Below are positions 16,717 through 25,259 of a stretch of DNA of 64,000 nt, piece by piece (positions within the stretch are counted from its first letter, which is position 1; each line of letters begins with the position of its first letter). Under the pieces are notes generated by a model, which saw only the letters and a program-made list of their open reading frames with translations, had not been told where the DNA came from and did not search any database. Source of the DNA: an uncultured Lachnospiraceae bacterium (GTDB lineage: Bacteria > Bacillota > Clostridia > Lachnospirales > Lachnospiraceae). The stretch is from contig CAKRFU010000004.1 in assembly GCA_934320845.1 (NCBI GenBank), forward strand, positions 98,423 through 162,422, written 5' to 3'. The position numbers and the translations under genes are program-made.

Positions 16717-18783
16717 ATGAGTAAAAGTCTATTTATAGCCGAAAAACCAAGTGTCGCTAAAGAATTTGCTAAGGTACTTAATGTCAGCGGAAATGCATCC
16801 AAAGGGTATTTGGAATCTGATGATTACGTTGTAACATGGTGTGTAGGGCATCTTGTCACAATGAGTTATCCGGAAGTATATGATGCAGCACTTAAAAAAT
16901 GGAGTTTTCAGACACTTCCGTTTATTCCGGATCATTTTCTTTATGAAATTATCCCTGGAGTCTCAAAACAGTTTAACATAGTAAAAGGTCTTTTAAACAG
17001 AGAGGACGTATCATGTATCTATGTCTGTACCGACTCGGGACGTGAAGGTGAATATATATACAGGCTTGTCGATGATATGGCAGAGGTATCTTCAGAAAAA
17101 GAAAAAAGGCGTGTATGGATAGATTCGCAGACAGAAGAAGAAATAAAACGAGGTATAAAAGAAGCAAAACTCTTATCAGAATATGACAATCTTTCTTCCG
17201 CAGCATATCTTAGAGCAAAGAGTGATTACCTTATGGGAATAAATTTTTCAAGGGTGCTATCATTGAAGTACGGCAGGACGATAATGGATTATCTTAATAA
17301 CGGTAAATGGTCAGCCGTATCCGTAGGAAGAGTTATGACCTGTGTACTTGGTATGGTTGTTAAACGGGAGCGTGAGATAAGAGAATTTGTAAAAACTCCG
17401 TTTTATCGTGTTATTGGAAATTTTGGATATGAGGGTCAGAACTTTGACGGTGAATGGCGTGCAGTAAAGGGTTCAAAATATTTTGAATCGCCTCTCTTAT
17501 ATAAAGAAAATGGTTTTAACAATAGAGAGGATGCTGCAAAGTTAATTGAGGAATTAAAAATAATGCCGCCTTCTGTCAAGGCAGTAGTATGCAAGGCTGA
17601 AAAGAAAAAGGAAAAGAAAAATCCACCATTATTATTCAATTTGGCAGAATTACAAAATACCTGTTCCAAACTTTTTAAAATAAGTCCTGATGAAACATTG
17701 AAAATAGTTCAGGAACTTTATGAAAAGAAACTTGTTACATATCCAAGAACTGATGCGAGAGTATTATCTACAGCGGTTGCAAAGGAAATATATAAGAATA
17801 TAGGCGGTCTTAGAAATTATTCACTTGTTAGGGATATAGCTTCGGGAATACTTGAAAGCCAAAGTTATAAGGGAATTGAAAAAACAAAATATGTGAATGA
17901 TAAACAGATTACGGATCATTATGCGATTATTCCAACAGGTCAGGGATTTAATGCACTAAACAGCGTAAGTCAAACAGCAGCGAGGGTATATGAAGTCATT
18001 GTAAGAAGATTTTTATGCATTTTTTACCCGTCAGCAGAGTATCTCAAAATAACGATAGCAGCCGAAAGATTAAATGAACAGTTTTTTTCAAGTTTTAAAA
18101 TTTTGTCAAAAGAGGGGTATCTTGCCATAGCTTCGGCTTCCTTTGCAAAACAAAAATTAGGTGACAGGCAGACTGTCGACAATGAGTCGGAGGATACACA
18201 AACCACCGATGGTAAAATTGATGAAAATACAATTGAAAAATTAAAACAGTTAAAAAAGGGAATGGAGATAGAGTTATTTTCTGTAGAAATAAAAGAGGGA
18301 GAAACCTCACCGCCAAAACGCTATAATTCAGGTTCCATGATACTTGCAATGGAAAATGCAGGCCAGCTTATCGATGACGAGGATCTTCGTGCTCAGATAA
18401 AAGGAAGCGGTATCGGTACAAGTGCTACAAGAGCTGAAATTCTCAGCAAACTTGTAAATATAAAATATCTGTCATTAAATAAAAAAACACAGATAATCAC
18501 ACCGACACTTCTTGGTGAAATGGTATATGATGTAGTTTTTGCATCTATTCATGCACTTTTGAATCCTGAATTGACAGCAAGCTGGGAACTTGGTCTTACT
18601 ATGGTTGCGGACGGAAAAATAACCGAGGACGAGTACATGATGAAATTAAGTAAATTTATTACATCACATGTACAAAATGTAAAAAGCAAAAATTACCAAA
18701 ATCTGTTTAAACCATATTTTGACAAAGCAGCGGCTAACTATAAAACTTCAAAAGGCACAAGAAAAAGTAATAAAACAAAATGA
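16717..18783 (+). CDS. topB: DNA topoisomerase III (type IA)
   Basis: The enzyme relaxes and decatenates DNA by breaking one strand through a tyrosine. The 688-residue protein has the toprim start SLFIAEKPSVAKEFAKVL, acidic TDSGREGEYIYR, and the active-site tyrosine Tyr342 in LVTYPRTDARVLS. SGIGTSATRAEIL near residue 570 is also typical. It lacks C-terminal zinc ribbons, ending in a lysine-rich tail, which fits TopB rather than TopA. AAGGATAAATTATA precedes the ATG. It may share a transcript with the next gene (20-base gap). Confidence 0.93.
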   Translation: MSKSLFIAEKPSVAKEFAKVLNVSGNASKGYLESDDYVVTWCVGHLVTMSYPEVYDAALKKWSFQTLPFIPDHFLYEIIPGVSKQFNIVKGLLNREDVSCIYVCTDSGREGEYIYRLVDDMAEVSSEKEKRRVWIDSQTEEEIKRGIKEAKLLSEYDNLSSAAYLRAKSDYLMGINFSRVLSLKYGRTIMDYLNNGKWSAVSVGRVMTCVLGMVVKREREIREFVKTPFYRVIGNFGYEGQNFDGEWRAVKGSKYFESPLLYKENGFNNREDAAKLIEELKIMPPSVKAVVCKAEKKKEKKNPPLLFNLAELQNTCSKLFKISPDETLKIVQELYEKKLVTYPRTDARVLSTAVAKEIYKNIGGLRNYSLVRDIASGILESQSYKGIEKTKYVNDKQITDHYAIIPTGQGFNALNSVSQTAARVYEVIVRRFLCIFYPSAEYLKITIAAERLNEQFFSSFKILSKEGYLAIASASFAKQKLGDRQTVDNESEDTQTTDGKIDENTIEKLKQLKKGMEIELFSVEIKEGETSPPKRYNSGSMILAMENAGQLIDDEDLRAQIKGSGIGTSATRAEILSKLVNIKYLSLNKKTQIITPTLLGEMVYDVVFASIHALLNPELTASWELGLTMVADGKITEDEYMMKLSKFITSHVQNVKSKNYQNLFKPYFDKAAANYKTSKGTRKSNKTK

Positions 18784-18803
18784 TATAGAAAAGAGGCATT
18801 TTT

Positions 18804-19472
18804 ATGTATGAAAATTTAAAAAATAAAAATCTGTTTAATTTTGATGAGACAATTGCGGCTGATATTTTTACCGATATAGATTTTCCATGGGATGTTCTTC
18901 CTAAAATAAAGGATTTTATATTGGGGCTGGGAGAATCACTTCCTGAAGAAGATTATGACAAAAAAGGTGACAATATATGGATTGCAAAATCTGCTGATAT
19001 AGCACCTACGGCAACAATTAACGGCCCATGTATTATAGGGAAAAATACCGAGGTAAGACCGGGAGCATTTATAAGAGGTAATGCAATTGTAGGTGAAAAT
19101 TGCGTTGTAGGCAATTCGACAGAATTAAAGAATGTAATACTTTTTAATAATGTCCAGGTGCCTCATTATAATTATGTCGGTGATTCAATCCTTGGCTATA
19201 AATCACATATGGGTGCAGGTTCTATAACATCAAATGTTAAATCTGACAAATCAGATGTCGTAATAAAATATGAAGGTGACAAGATTGCCACAGGACTTAG
19301 AAAGATGGGCGCTATCTTAGGCAATTACGTCGAGGTCGGTTGCAACAGTGTATTAAATCCGGGAACTATTATAGGCAGCAATACAAATATATATCCGCTG
19401 TCAAGTGTCAGAGGCTATATACCTAAGGGAAGTATATACAAGAAACAGGGCGATATAGTGGAAAAAAGATAA
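18804..19472 (+). CDS. Left-handed beta-helix acyl/nucleotidyl transferase-like protein
   Basis: The 222-residue protein is mostly a left-handed beta-helix of hexapeptide repeats, from about residue 62 (IAKSADIAPTATINGPCIIG) to 215 (NIYPLSSVRGYIPKG). This is the fold of the GlmU C-terminal domain and related acetyltransferases. A loop with YVGDSILGYKSHMGAGSITSN resembles the GlmU acetyltransferase active site. There is no nucleotidyltransferase domain, so it is not full GlmU. It may acetylate a sugar; substrate unknown. It follows topB by 20 bases. Confidence 0.75.
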   Translation: MYENLKNKNLFNFDETIAADIFTDIDFPWDVLPKIKDFILGLGESLPEEDYDKKGDNIWIAKSADIAPTATINGPCIIGKNTEVRPGAFIRGNAIVGENCVVGNSTELKNVILFNNVQVPHYNYVGDSILGYKSHMGAGSITSNVKSDKSDVVIKYEGDKIATGLRKMGAILGNYVEVGCNSVLNPGTIIGSNTNIYPLSSVRGYIPKGSIYKKQGDIVEKR

Positions 19473-19499
19473 ATATTGACAATTTTAACTATTTAGGGT

Positions 19500-19542
19500 A
19501 AAAAATAACACAACCCGGAAATTTAGGGATGTGTTATTTTTT
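19500..19542. terminator. Bidirectional terminator
   Basis: A-rich ATAACACA pairs with TGTGTTAT, with ACCC/GGG inside and A and T runs on both flanks. It serves the rightward transferase gene and the leftward SEC-C gene, which converge here. Confidence 0.8.
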
Positions 19543-19565
19543 GTATTTTTGTATCTTTCAATACT

Positions 19566-20045
19566 TTATGCTGATTTACCACAGCATTTTTTATATTTTT
19601 TTCCACTGCCGCATGGACATTTATCATTAGGATATATCTTTTTTATCTGCATAAAACTGTCTGGGGTATTTGAACGCGGTGCAGGCATATCGTCCGGGAT
19701 TACATTTGCCATAAGAGGCGCAACACCGAATAAACGGTTTTTAAGTTTGATGACCCCGTCATCACCATCATTTGAAGTGCCATTACTTTCCGTATGTTCA
19801 TTTTTATCATTTTTTACTGCAGAAACAATATTTGCTGCTACAGTTTCAGCAGTATCATTTATGCTGTTTTTTATTTCGTCCGGTAAGTCAAGCATTGAAA
19901 CATCAGCATCGGCGAGCTGATTTATAATTACATCTATAAGTTCAGATTTTTTTAACTTTGAATATCCTTTAACACCTGAATTTTTAGCTATTTCTTTGAG
20001 CTCTGTAACTTTATAATTGTTAAGTAATTCATTAAGATTTTTCAT
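19566..20045 (-). CDS. SEC-C zinc-motif protein with Rho-N/SAP-like N-terminus
   Basis: This 159-residue cytoplasmic protein has an N-terminal helical SAP or Rho-N-like region (ELLNNYKVTELKEIAKNSGV, KLKKSELIDVI) that often binds nucleic acid. The C-terminus is a SEC-C zinc motif, CPCGSGKKYKKCCG. The middle is acidic and low in complexity. SEC-C motifs occur in SecA and in many unrelated proteins, so a specific role cannot be set. The ATG at 20045 follows GGAGG by ten bases; earlier ATGs lack a site. Confidence 0.75.
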   Translation of the reverse strand: MKNLNELLNNYKVTELKEIAKNSGVKGYSKLKKSELIDVIINQLADADVSMLDLPDEIKNSINDTAETVAANIVSAVKNDKNEHTESNGTSNDGDDGVIKLKNRLFGVAPLMANVIPDDMPAPRSNTPDSFMQIKKIYPNDKCPCGSGKKYKKCCGKSA

Positions 20046-20278
20046 TTTATAATTTCCTCCATGCATTGTATGGATATAATAAATCCAGTAAATAATATTA
20101 TAACAAAGAAAATGTTGCAAATTCAATGCAATTATGTTACAAAGTTTTATATAAAAAGCAATATTGTAATATATGAATTATACAAAATGTTCATTTTATG
20201 CCAAAAATCGACAATATTACCACAATTTTGTAAAAGAAATGACACAATTATATCTTAAACTTTGAATCGATGTAAATT

Positions 20279-20304
20279 TTTAAGATTTTCTTAAGATTTA
20301 TGAT
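20279..20304 (+). promoter_or_regulatory. Tandem TTAAG sites and -10 before arylsulfotransferase gene
   Basis: TTTAAG (20279-20284), five bases, CTTAAG (20290-20295) form an 11-base-period direct repeat, the pattern bound by OmpR-family regulators and close to the CiaR site TTTAAG-N5-TTTAAG. A TATGAT -10 lies at 20299-20304 with no good -35, which suggests activator dependence. Confidence 0.4.
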
Positions 20305-20331
20305 TTGACAATGTAATTAAGGATGGACTAT

Positions 20332-22293
20332 ATGAAAGCGATAAATAAATTACTGGCACCAATTAAAAAAATATCAATGAATGCCCTTGTAGCAAACTCG
20401 CGCTGGCTTAACAGCCAGGTAAAAAAGTATAATATAATTTATACGAAAGCGGCAAATGAATATCAGTCAAATATTAAAAAGACTGAAAATGCAGCAATTT
20501 TGTCATATAAAAAAGAAATGGCTATAAATGAAATATTAAAAAGCGGAGAATACGATTTTAATAATATCCTTATAATTAAAAATCCGTATGAAATAGCGCC
20601 TATGTCAGCACTTGCGTTATTTGTGACAGATAAGCCTTGTAAAGTACAATATACGGTAGCAGGAAAGAGAGGCAGTGAAGATTATACTAAGTGTGATGAA
20701 AATATCACTAAATATCACAGAGTACCTTTATTAGGATTGTATGAGAGTACAATAAATATCATAACATTAGATTTGATTGACGAAAATGGAAAAATCATTG
20801 CATCTAAAAAGATTCGCATTATTATAAGAAATATTGATAAAATAGTAAACAATGGCATGAAACTTACAAACAGCAAACAGCCATTGTCAAAAGATTTTAT
20901 TTTTGTATCAGGTGGATATCACGGTGGAGTATATGCTTTTGATAAAAATGGTAACATTCGTTTTGCCTTGAACAAAATACCACAGTATTGCGGTGTATAT
21001 TTATTTGAGGACGGAAGATTTTTGTTCCCCGAGAAACACATGAGAAGACCTGCATGGGGAAATGCCAATACAGTGGTTATGCACGAAATGGATATGCTGG
21101 GAAGAGTGCACCGCACTTATTATGATAAGAAAGGCCTCCACCACTGGGCTATAGAAAAAGAACCGGGCGGGAATATTTTGGCACTGTCAAGTTCTATTGA
21201 TGACACATATATGGAAAATGAAATAGTCGAAATAGACAGAATGTCAGGAAAGGTTATTAAAGAAATCAATGTTAATAATCTTTTAGCAGAAAAATATATT
21301 ACCAGAAATGACTGGGCTCATATTAACTCAATAGAATATATAAAAGAGGATGATTCAGTCATTGTGTCAATGCGTAATGTTCATACGATTGCAAAAATAG
21401 GCTTAGCAAATGGCAATTTGATTTGGATTTTAACAAATCCTAAATTTTATGAGGGTACCGATGTTGAAAATAAAGTGCTTAAGCCACAGGGTGATATCAA
21501 ATGGTTCTTCCAGCAGCATGCTATTCAAATCGTACACAATAAAGAAAAAGACGGTAAACTGCATGTAATGCTTTTTGATAACCATACAGCAAACAGAAGA
21601 CCTGTTAAATGGTTTGATAAAGAAAAAAAATCGAATATCATGTTTTTTGCCATTGATGAAAAAGAAATGACAGTAACACAGGAGAAATATCTCCCTATTC
21701 CTCTGAGTGTTACAAGATCAAATGAAGAATACGATACTGAAACAGGAAAAGTTTTGGCTATGTGTGCAAATCTTAAACCTCCTATAGACGATTACAATGG
21801 AAAAATTTATGAAATTGATTATAATTCAGGAGAGATCTTAAATGAATTTTCATCAAAATTAGATTATTTCAGTGCCCATTCGATTGATTTTAATATTATT
21901 GATATGGCAAAGCCGTTGGATTTATCAAAAAATATGGTAGCCGGGGAATTATGCGAACCTGAAAGAGCAGATACAAATTCTGAACAATTTTTAAATATGT
22001 TAAGCCTTGCTGATGATATTGAAGATGATGACGATAAACCGCAGCTTTGTATGTACGGTGAATTACTGCAGGTAAGAGCTCTTGACCATACACTTGAAAA
22101 AATATATGTATATAACGACAGGGACACATATATTCAGAATTTTACTGATACCGAACAAACCATTGAAGTTTTTGGGACACAGCATTATTTTATGAGCATG
22201 CCTCTTATGAATATTAAGCACGGCGAATATCATATTGCAATACAATTCAAGGGCAATATATACGACACACAAAAATATATCAGTGTTTTCTAA
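20332..22293 (+). CDS. Arylsulfotransferase (AssT-like), no signal peptide
   Basis: AssT enzymes move sulfate between phenolic compounds through a sulfated histidine. The 653-residue protein has the conserved residues in order: His271 in LHHWAIEKEPGGNILAL, His330 in DWAHINSIEYI, Arg348 in VSMRN, and His396 in FFQQHAIQIV as likely nucleophile. The 18-residue gap between the second histidine and the arginine agrees with E. coli AssT. An N-terminal beta-rich domain covers about 60-165. There is no signal peptide or lipobox, unlike the periplasmic enzymes. The ATG at 20332 follows AAGGA by nine bases; the earlier ATG at 20323 overlaps it. Only one gene in the transcript. Confidence 0.8.
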   Translation: MKAINKLLAPIKKISMNALVANSRWLNSQVKKYNIIYTKAANEYQSNIKKTENAAILSYKKEMAINEILKSGEYDFNNILIIKNPYEIAPMSALALFVTDKPCKVQYTVAGKRGSEDYTKCDENITKYHRVPLLGLYESTINIITLDLIDENGKIIASKKIRIIIRNIDKIVNNGMKLTNSKQPLSKDFIFVSGGYHGGVYAFDKNGNIRFALNKIPQYCGVYLFEDGRFLFPEKHMRRPAWGNANTVVMHEMDMLGRVHRTYYDKKGLHHWAIEKEPGGNILALSSSIDDTYMENEIVEIDRMSGKVIKEINVNNLLAEKYITRNDWAHINSIEYIKEDDSVIVSMRNVHTIAKIGLANGNLIWILTNPKFYEGTDVENKVLKPQGDIKWFFQQHAIQIVHNKEKDGKLHVMLFDNHTANRRPVKWFDKEKKSNIMFFAIDEKEMTVTQEKYLPIPLSVTRSNEEYDTETGKVLAMCANLKPPIDDYNGKIYEIDYNSGEILNEFSSKLDYFSAHSIDFNIIDMAKPLDLSKNMVAGELCEPERADTNSEQFLNMLSLADDIEDDDDKPQLCMYGELLQVRALDHTLEKIYVYNDRDTYIQNFTDTEQTIEVFGTQHYFMSMPLMNIKHGEYHIAIQFKGNIYDTQKYISVF

Positions 22294-22325
22294 AGTACAA
22301 AGAGTCGCTTGCGACTCTTTTGTGC
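22294..22325 (+). terminator. Terminator after arylsulfotransferase gene
   Basis: GTACAAAGAGTCGC pairs with GCGACTCTTTTGTGC across a TT loop. It begins at the stop codon and also forms the left end of the composite repeat that follows. Confidence 0.75.
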
Positions 22326-22465
22326 TTGAGCGGAATGCATAGCATTTACTTCCTTTCCGCGAAATGCGCATCCTCACGGAGTGTTTATTATGTTATAGGA
22401 AACAAGAAGTTTCCTATAACACAATAAAAGCAGGATACCTTTCTTATATGGTATCCTGTTTTATG
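22326..22465. repeat. Composite palindromic intergenic element
   Basis: Four hairpins stand in a row: GCGGAA/TTCCGC (from 22330), AATGC-ATA-GCATT nested within it, GTTATAGGAAAC/GTTTCCTATAAC (22392-22403 with 22409-22420, perfect, 12 bp), and GCAGGATACC/GGTATCCTG (22430-22458) followed by TTTTAT. The last is a terminator. No reading frame covers it. The arrangement looks like a dispersed, multi-hairpin repeat unit seen between clostridial genes; family membership is inference. Confidence 0.6.
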
Positions 22466-22501
22466 TCTTAATAGATAATTTCTTGCATTACCTGAAATTT
22501 T

Positions 22502-22529
22502 TTGACAATTTTTTTCAAAAAGGTATAGA
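22502..22529 (+). promoter_or_regulatory. Promoter of the NifU-like/GGGtGRT operon
   Basis: TTGACA (22502-22507), 16 bases, TATAGA (22524-22529), a near-consensus strong promoter. A small hairpin, CTGCGG/CCGCAG (22566-22571 with 22578-22583), lies in the leader before the ribosome binding site. Confidence 0.7.
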
Positions 22530-22613
22530 CTTCACAATAATTTTATGCGAAAATATAGTTTAGGACTGCGGATAATACCGCAGATAATAAGCATTATTGA
22601 AAGGAGCAAGAAC

Positions 22614-23321
22614 ATGATTTATTCACAGGAAGTAGAAAACATGTGCCCAGTAGCTCAGGGGGTACACCATGGTTGTGCACCAATCCCAGAAGAAGCAAAA
22701 TGGGTTAAGGCAAAAGAAGTAAAGGATATTTCCGGCTTTACACACGGTGTAGGCTGGTGTGCACCACAGCAGGGTGCCTGTAAACTTACTCTCAATGTTA
22801 AGGAAGGTATTATTCAGGAAGCTTTAGTTGAGACTATCGGATGTTCAGGTATGACACATTCAGCAGCTATGGCATCTGAAATACTCCCAGGACTTACAGT
22901 AATGGAAGCATTAAATACAGACTTAGTTTGTGATGCTATCAATACAGCTATGAGAGAACTTTTCCTTCAGATTGTTTATGGTCGTTCACAGAGTGCTTTC
23001 TCTGAGGATGGACTTGCTATCGGTGCCGGTCTTGAAGATCTCGGTAAAGGACTTCGTTCACAGGTTGGTACTATGTATGGTACATTAAAGAAAGGTCCTC
23101 GTTACTTAGAGATGGCTGAGGGTTATGTTACAGCTATTGCATTAGACGAAGATGACTTAATCATCGGCTACAAATTCGTTAGCCTTGGAAAAATGACAGA
23201 CTTCATCAAAAAAGGTGATGATCCTAACACAGCTTGGGAAAAGGCTTGTGGACAGTATGGACGTGTTGACGATGCTGTTAAGCTTATTGACCCAAGAACA
23301 GATGAAGAAATCGCAAAATAA
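22614..23321 (+). CDS. NifU-like Fe-S scaffold-type protein
   Basis: This 235-residue protein has a NifU/IscU N-terminal-like domain around residues 45-110. The candidate cluster ligands are Cys residues in GWCAPQQGACKLTLN and ETIGCSGMTHSAAMASEIL. An extra N-terminal CPVAQGVHHGCAPIP segment holds two more cysteines. The C-terminal half (GRSQSAFSEDGLAIGAG onwards) is not part of ordinary IscU. AAAGGAGC precedes the ATG at 22614. It is followed 21 bases later by the GGGtGRT gene; no nifS/iscS is near. A partner role in an Fe-S dependent process is inference. Confidence 0.78.
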   Translation: MIYSQEVENMCPVAQGVHHGCAPIPEEAKWVKAKEVKDISGFTHGVGWCAPQQGACKLTLNVKEGIIQEALVETIGCSGMTHSAAMASEILPGLTVMEALNTDLVCDAINTAMRELFLQIVYGRSQSAFSEDGLAIGAGLEDLGKGLRSQVGTMYGTLKKGPRYLEMAEGYVTAIALDEDDLIIGYKFVSLGKMTDFIKKGDDPNTAWEKACGQYGRVDDAVKLIDPRTDEEIAK

Positions 23322-23342
23322 TATAAAGGAGGCAAACGAACA

Positions 23343-24353
23343 ATGGCATTATTTGAATCATATGAAAGAAGAATTGATAAAATCAATAGCGTTTTAAACA
23401 GCTATGGTATTGCTTCTATTGAAGAAGCTGAAAAGATTACTAAAGATGCTGGATTAAATGTATATGACCAGATTAAAGGCATTCAGCCAATCTGTTTTGA
23501 GAACGCCTGTTGGGCATATATAGTTGGTGCAGCTATCGCAATCAAGAAAGACTGCCGTCGTGCAGCAGATGCAGCAGCAGCAATTGGTGAAGGATTACAG
23601 GCTTTCTGTATACCTGGTTCAGTTGCAGATACACGTAAAGTAGGTCTTGGACACGGTAACTTAGGAAAGATGCTCCTTGAAGAAGAGACAGAATGTTTCG
23701 CATTCCTTGCAGGACATGAGTCATTCGCAGCAGCAGAGGGTGCTATCGGTATCGCTGAGAAGGCAAACAAGGTTCGTAAGAAACCTCTCCGTGTTATCCT
23801 TAACGGTCTTGGAAAAGATGCAGCTCAGATTATCTCTCGTATTAACGGATTTACATTTGTTGAGACAGAGTATGATCCATATACAAACACAGTTAAAGAA
23901 GTATTCCGTAAGTCTTACTCAGACGGACTTCGTGCAAAGGTTAACTGCTACGGTGCAAACGATGTTTGTGAAGGTGTAGCTATCATGCACAAAGAGGGTG
24001 TTGATGTATCTATCACAGGTAACTCAACAAACCCAACTCGTTTCCAGCATCCTGTTGCAGGTACATATAAGAAAGAATGTATCGAGCAGGGTAAGAAATA
24101 CTTCTCAGTAGCTTCAGGCGGTGGTACAGGACGTACACTTCATCCTGATAACATGGCTGCTGGTCCTGCATCTTACGGTATGACAGATACATTAGGAAGA
24201 ATGCACTCAGACGCACAGTTCGCTGGTTCTTCTTCAGTACCTGCTCACGTTGAAATGATGGGACTTATCGGTGCCGGAAACAACCCTATGGTTGGTATGA
24301 CAGTTGCAGTTGCAGTTTCTATTCAGGAGGCAGCTGACGCTGGTAAATTCTAA
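23343..24353 (+). CDS. GGGtGRT family protein
   Basis: This 336-residue protein contains the GGGTGRT signature at residues 259-265, followed by LHPDNMAAGPASYGMTD, and a Cys-rich first third. It belongs to the GGGtGRT family (PF14057), whose function is unknown. The glycine loop looks like a phosphate or nucleotide site. Codon use (CGT arginine, C-ending isoleucine and tyrosine) is like that of rpsB and tsf, so I infer high expression. It follows the NifU-like gene with AAAGGAGG before the ATG; a terminator closes the operon. Confidence 0.88.
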   Translation: MALFESYERRIDKINSVLNSYGIASIEEAEKITKDAGLNVYDQIKGIQPICFENACWAYIVGAAIAIKKDCRRAADAAAAIGEGLQAFCIPGSVADTRKVGLGHGNLGKMLLEEETECFAFLAGHESFAAAEGAIGIAEKANKVRKKPLRVILNGLGKDAAQIISRINGFTFVETEYDPYTNTVKEVFRKSYSDGLRAKVNCYGANDVCEGVAIMHKEGVDVSITGNSTNPTRFQHPVAGTYKKECIEQGKKYFSVASGGGTGRTLHPDNMAAGPASYGMTDTLGRMHSDAQFAGSSSVPAHVEMMGLIGAGNNPMVGMTVAVAVSIQEAADAGKF

Positions 24354-24378
24354 AAAACACCGTATTTAGGGCGTTTTA

Positions 24379-24414
24379 GAGGGCTTGTCATTGCTTGATA
24401 AGCCCTCATTTTTT
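24379..24414 (+). terminator. GGGtGRT operon terminator
   Basis: GAGGGCTT (24379-24386) pairs perfectly with AAGCCCTC (24400-24407), followed by ATTTTTT. Confidence 0.9.
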
Positions 24415-24539
24415 ATGCGTGATACACACATTTTACATGAAAAAAGTATGAGGAACATCTTCTTCTGTTATCTGATATAGAAACTTGTTAACTAAGTAAT
24501 CTTATTGACTACATCATTATTATACAAGGAGACTAATAA

Positions 24540-25094
24540 ATGACTCAAAAATTGGCAGTATTTTTTCCGGGCATAGGTTATCACAACGATAAGCCGCTTT
24601 TATATTACAGTCAAAAACTGGCGAAAGAATCCGGTTTTGAGTGTATAAAAGTAAATTACAATGGTTTTGCATCAGGAATCAAGGGCGATAAAGAAAAAAT
24701 GGGAGAAGCACTTGAAATGGCATATTCACAAACTGAACCAATCCTAGCTGCAGTTGACTGGTCAAAATATAGTGATATAATTTTTATTTCCAAAAGTATA
24801 GGAACTGCAGTAGCTGCACGATATGCAGAGGAGAACGATTTAGAGTGTAGAAATATCTACATGACACCTCTTGCAGAAACATTTCTATTTAACCCCAAAA
24901 ACGGTATCGCCTTTCACGGCACATCTGATGACTGGGCTGATACTGAAAACATTAAAGATAAATGTTCTCAATATAATTTAAAATTATATATAACACCTGC
25001 TGCAAATCATTCACTTGAAACAGATGATACAATTGAAAATATCAGAATTATTCAAAAAACAATGGAATATATTAAAAACTATATTAATAACTAA
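24540..25094 (+). CDS. Small alpha/beta-hydrolase-like protein
   Basis: This 184-residue cytoplasmic protein looks like a compact alpha/beta hydrolase. It starts with a beta strand and oxyanion-type loop (AVFFPGIGYHNDKPLLYY), has a nucleophile-elbow-like IFISKSIGTAVAARYA with the serine after Lys, and a late histidine in PAANHSLETDD. An aspartate could come from HGTSDDWAD. Substrate unknown. CAAGGAGACTAATAA precedes the ATG. It is alone, between the GGGtGRT operon and the SOS-type LysM gene. Confidence 0.65.
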   Translation: MTQKLAVFFPGIGYHNDKPLLYYSQKLAKESGFECIKVNYNGFASGIKGDKEKMGEALEMAYSQTEPILAAVDWSKYSDIIFISKSIGTAVAARYAEENDLECRNIYMTPLAETFLFNPKNGIAFHGTSDDWADTENIKDKCSQYNLKLYITPAANHSLETDDTIENIRIIQKTMEYIKNYINN

Positions 25095-25186
25095 AATGGC
25101 AGCATATGCGAACAGCTTCGTTCATTATAAATTATATAGCGAACGAAACACGAACATTCTTTCCGAACAAATTTTCTTAAAAAGTA

Positions 25187-25215
25187 TTGACAAACAACTG
25201 TTCTGATGATATTAT
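25187..25215 (+). promoter_or_regulatory. Consensus promoter of the LysM gene
   Basis: TTGACA (25187-25192), exactly 17 bases, TATTAT (25210-25215). The start point would fall a few bases before the LexA-like site. Confidence 0.75.
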
Positions 25216-25227
25216 TACCACATGAAG

Positions 25228-25241
25228 CGAACAAATGTTTA
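25228..25241 (+). promoter_or_regulatory. LexA (SOS) box-like operator
   Basis: CGAACAAATGTTTA matches the Gram-positive LexA consensus CGAACRNRYGTTYG at every position but the last. It lies about 10 bases past the -10, where a repressor would block transcription. Four more CGAAC half-sites occur upstream at 25109, 25140, 25151 and 25164. Confidence 0.6.
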
Positions 25242-25259
25242 AGTACAAAGGAGGATATT

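Noticed and set aside
22614-23321. Nitrogen-fixation gene nifU
   Set aside because: Only an IscU/NifU-like N-terminal part is seen; no nif gene is present and the C-terminal half differs.
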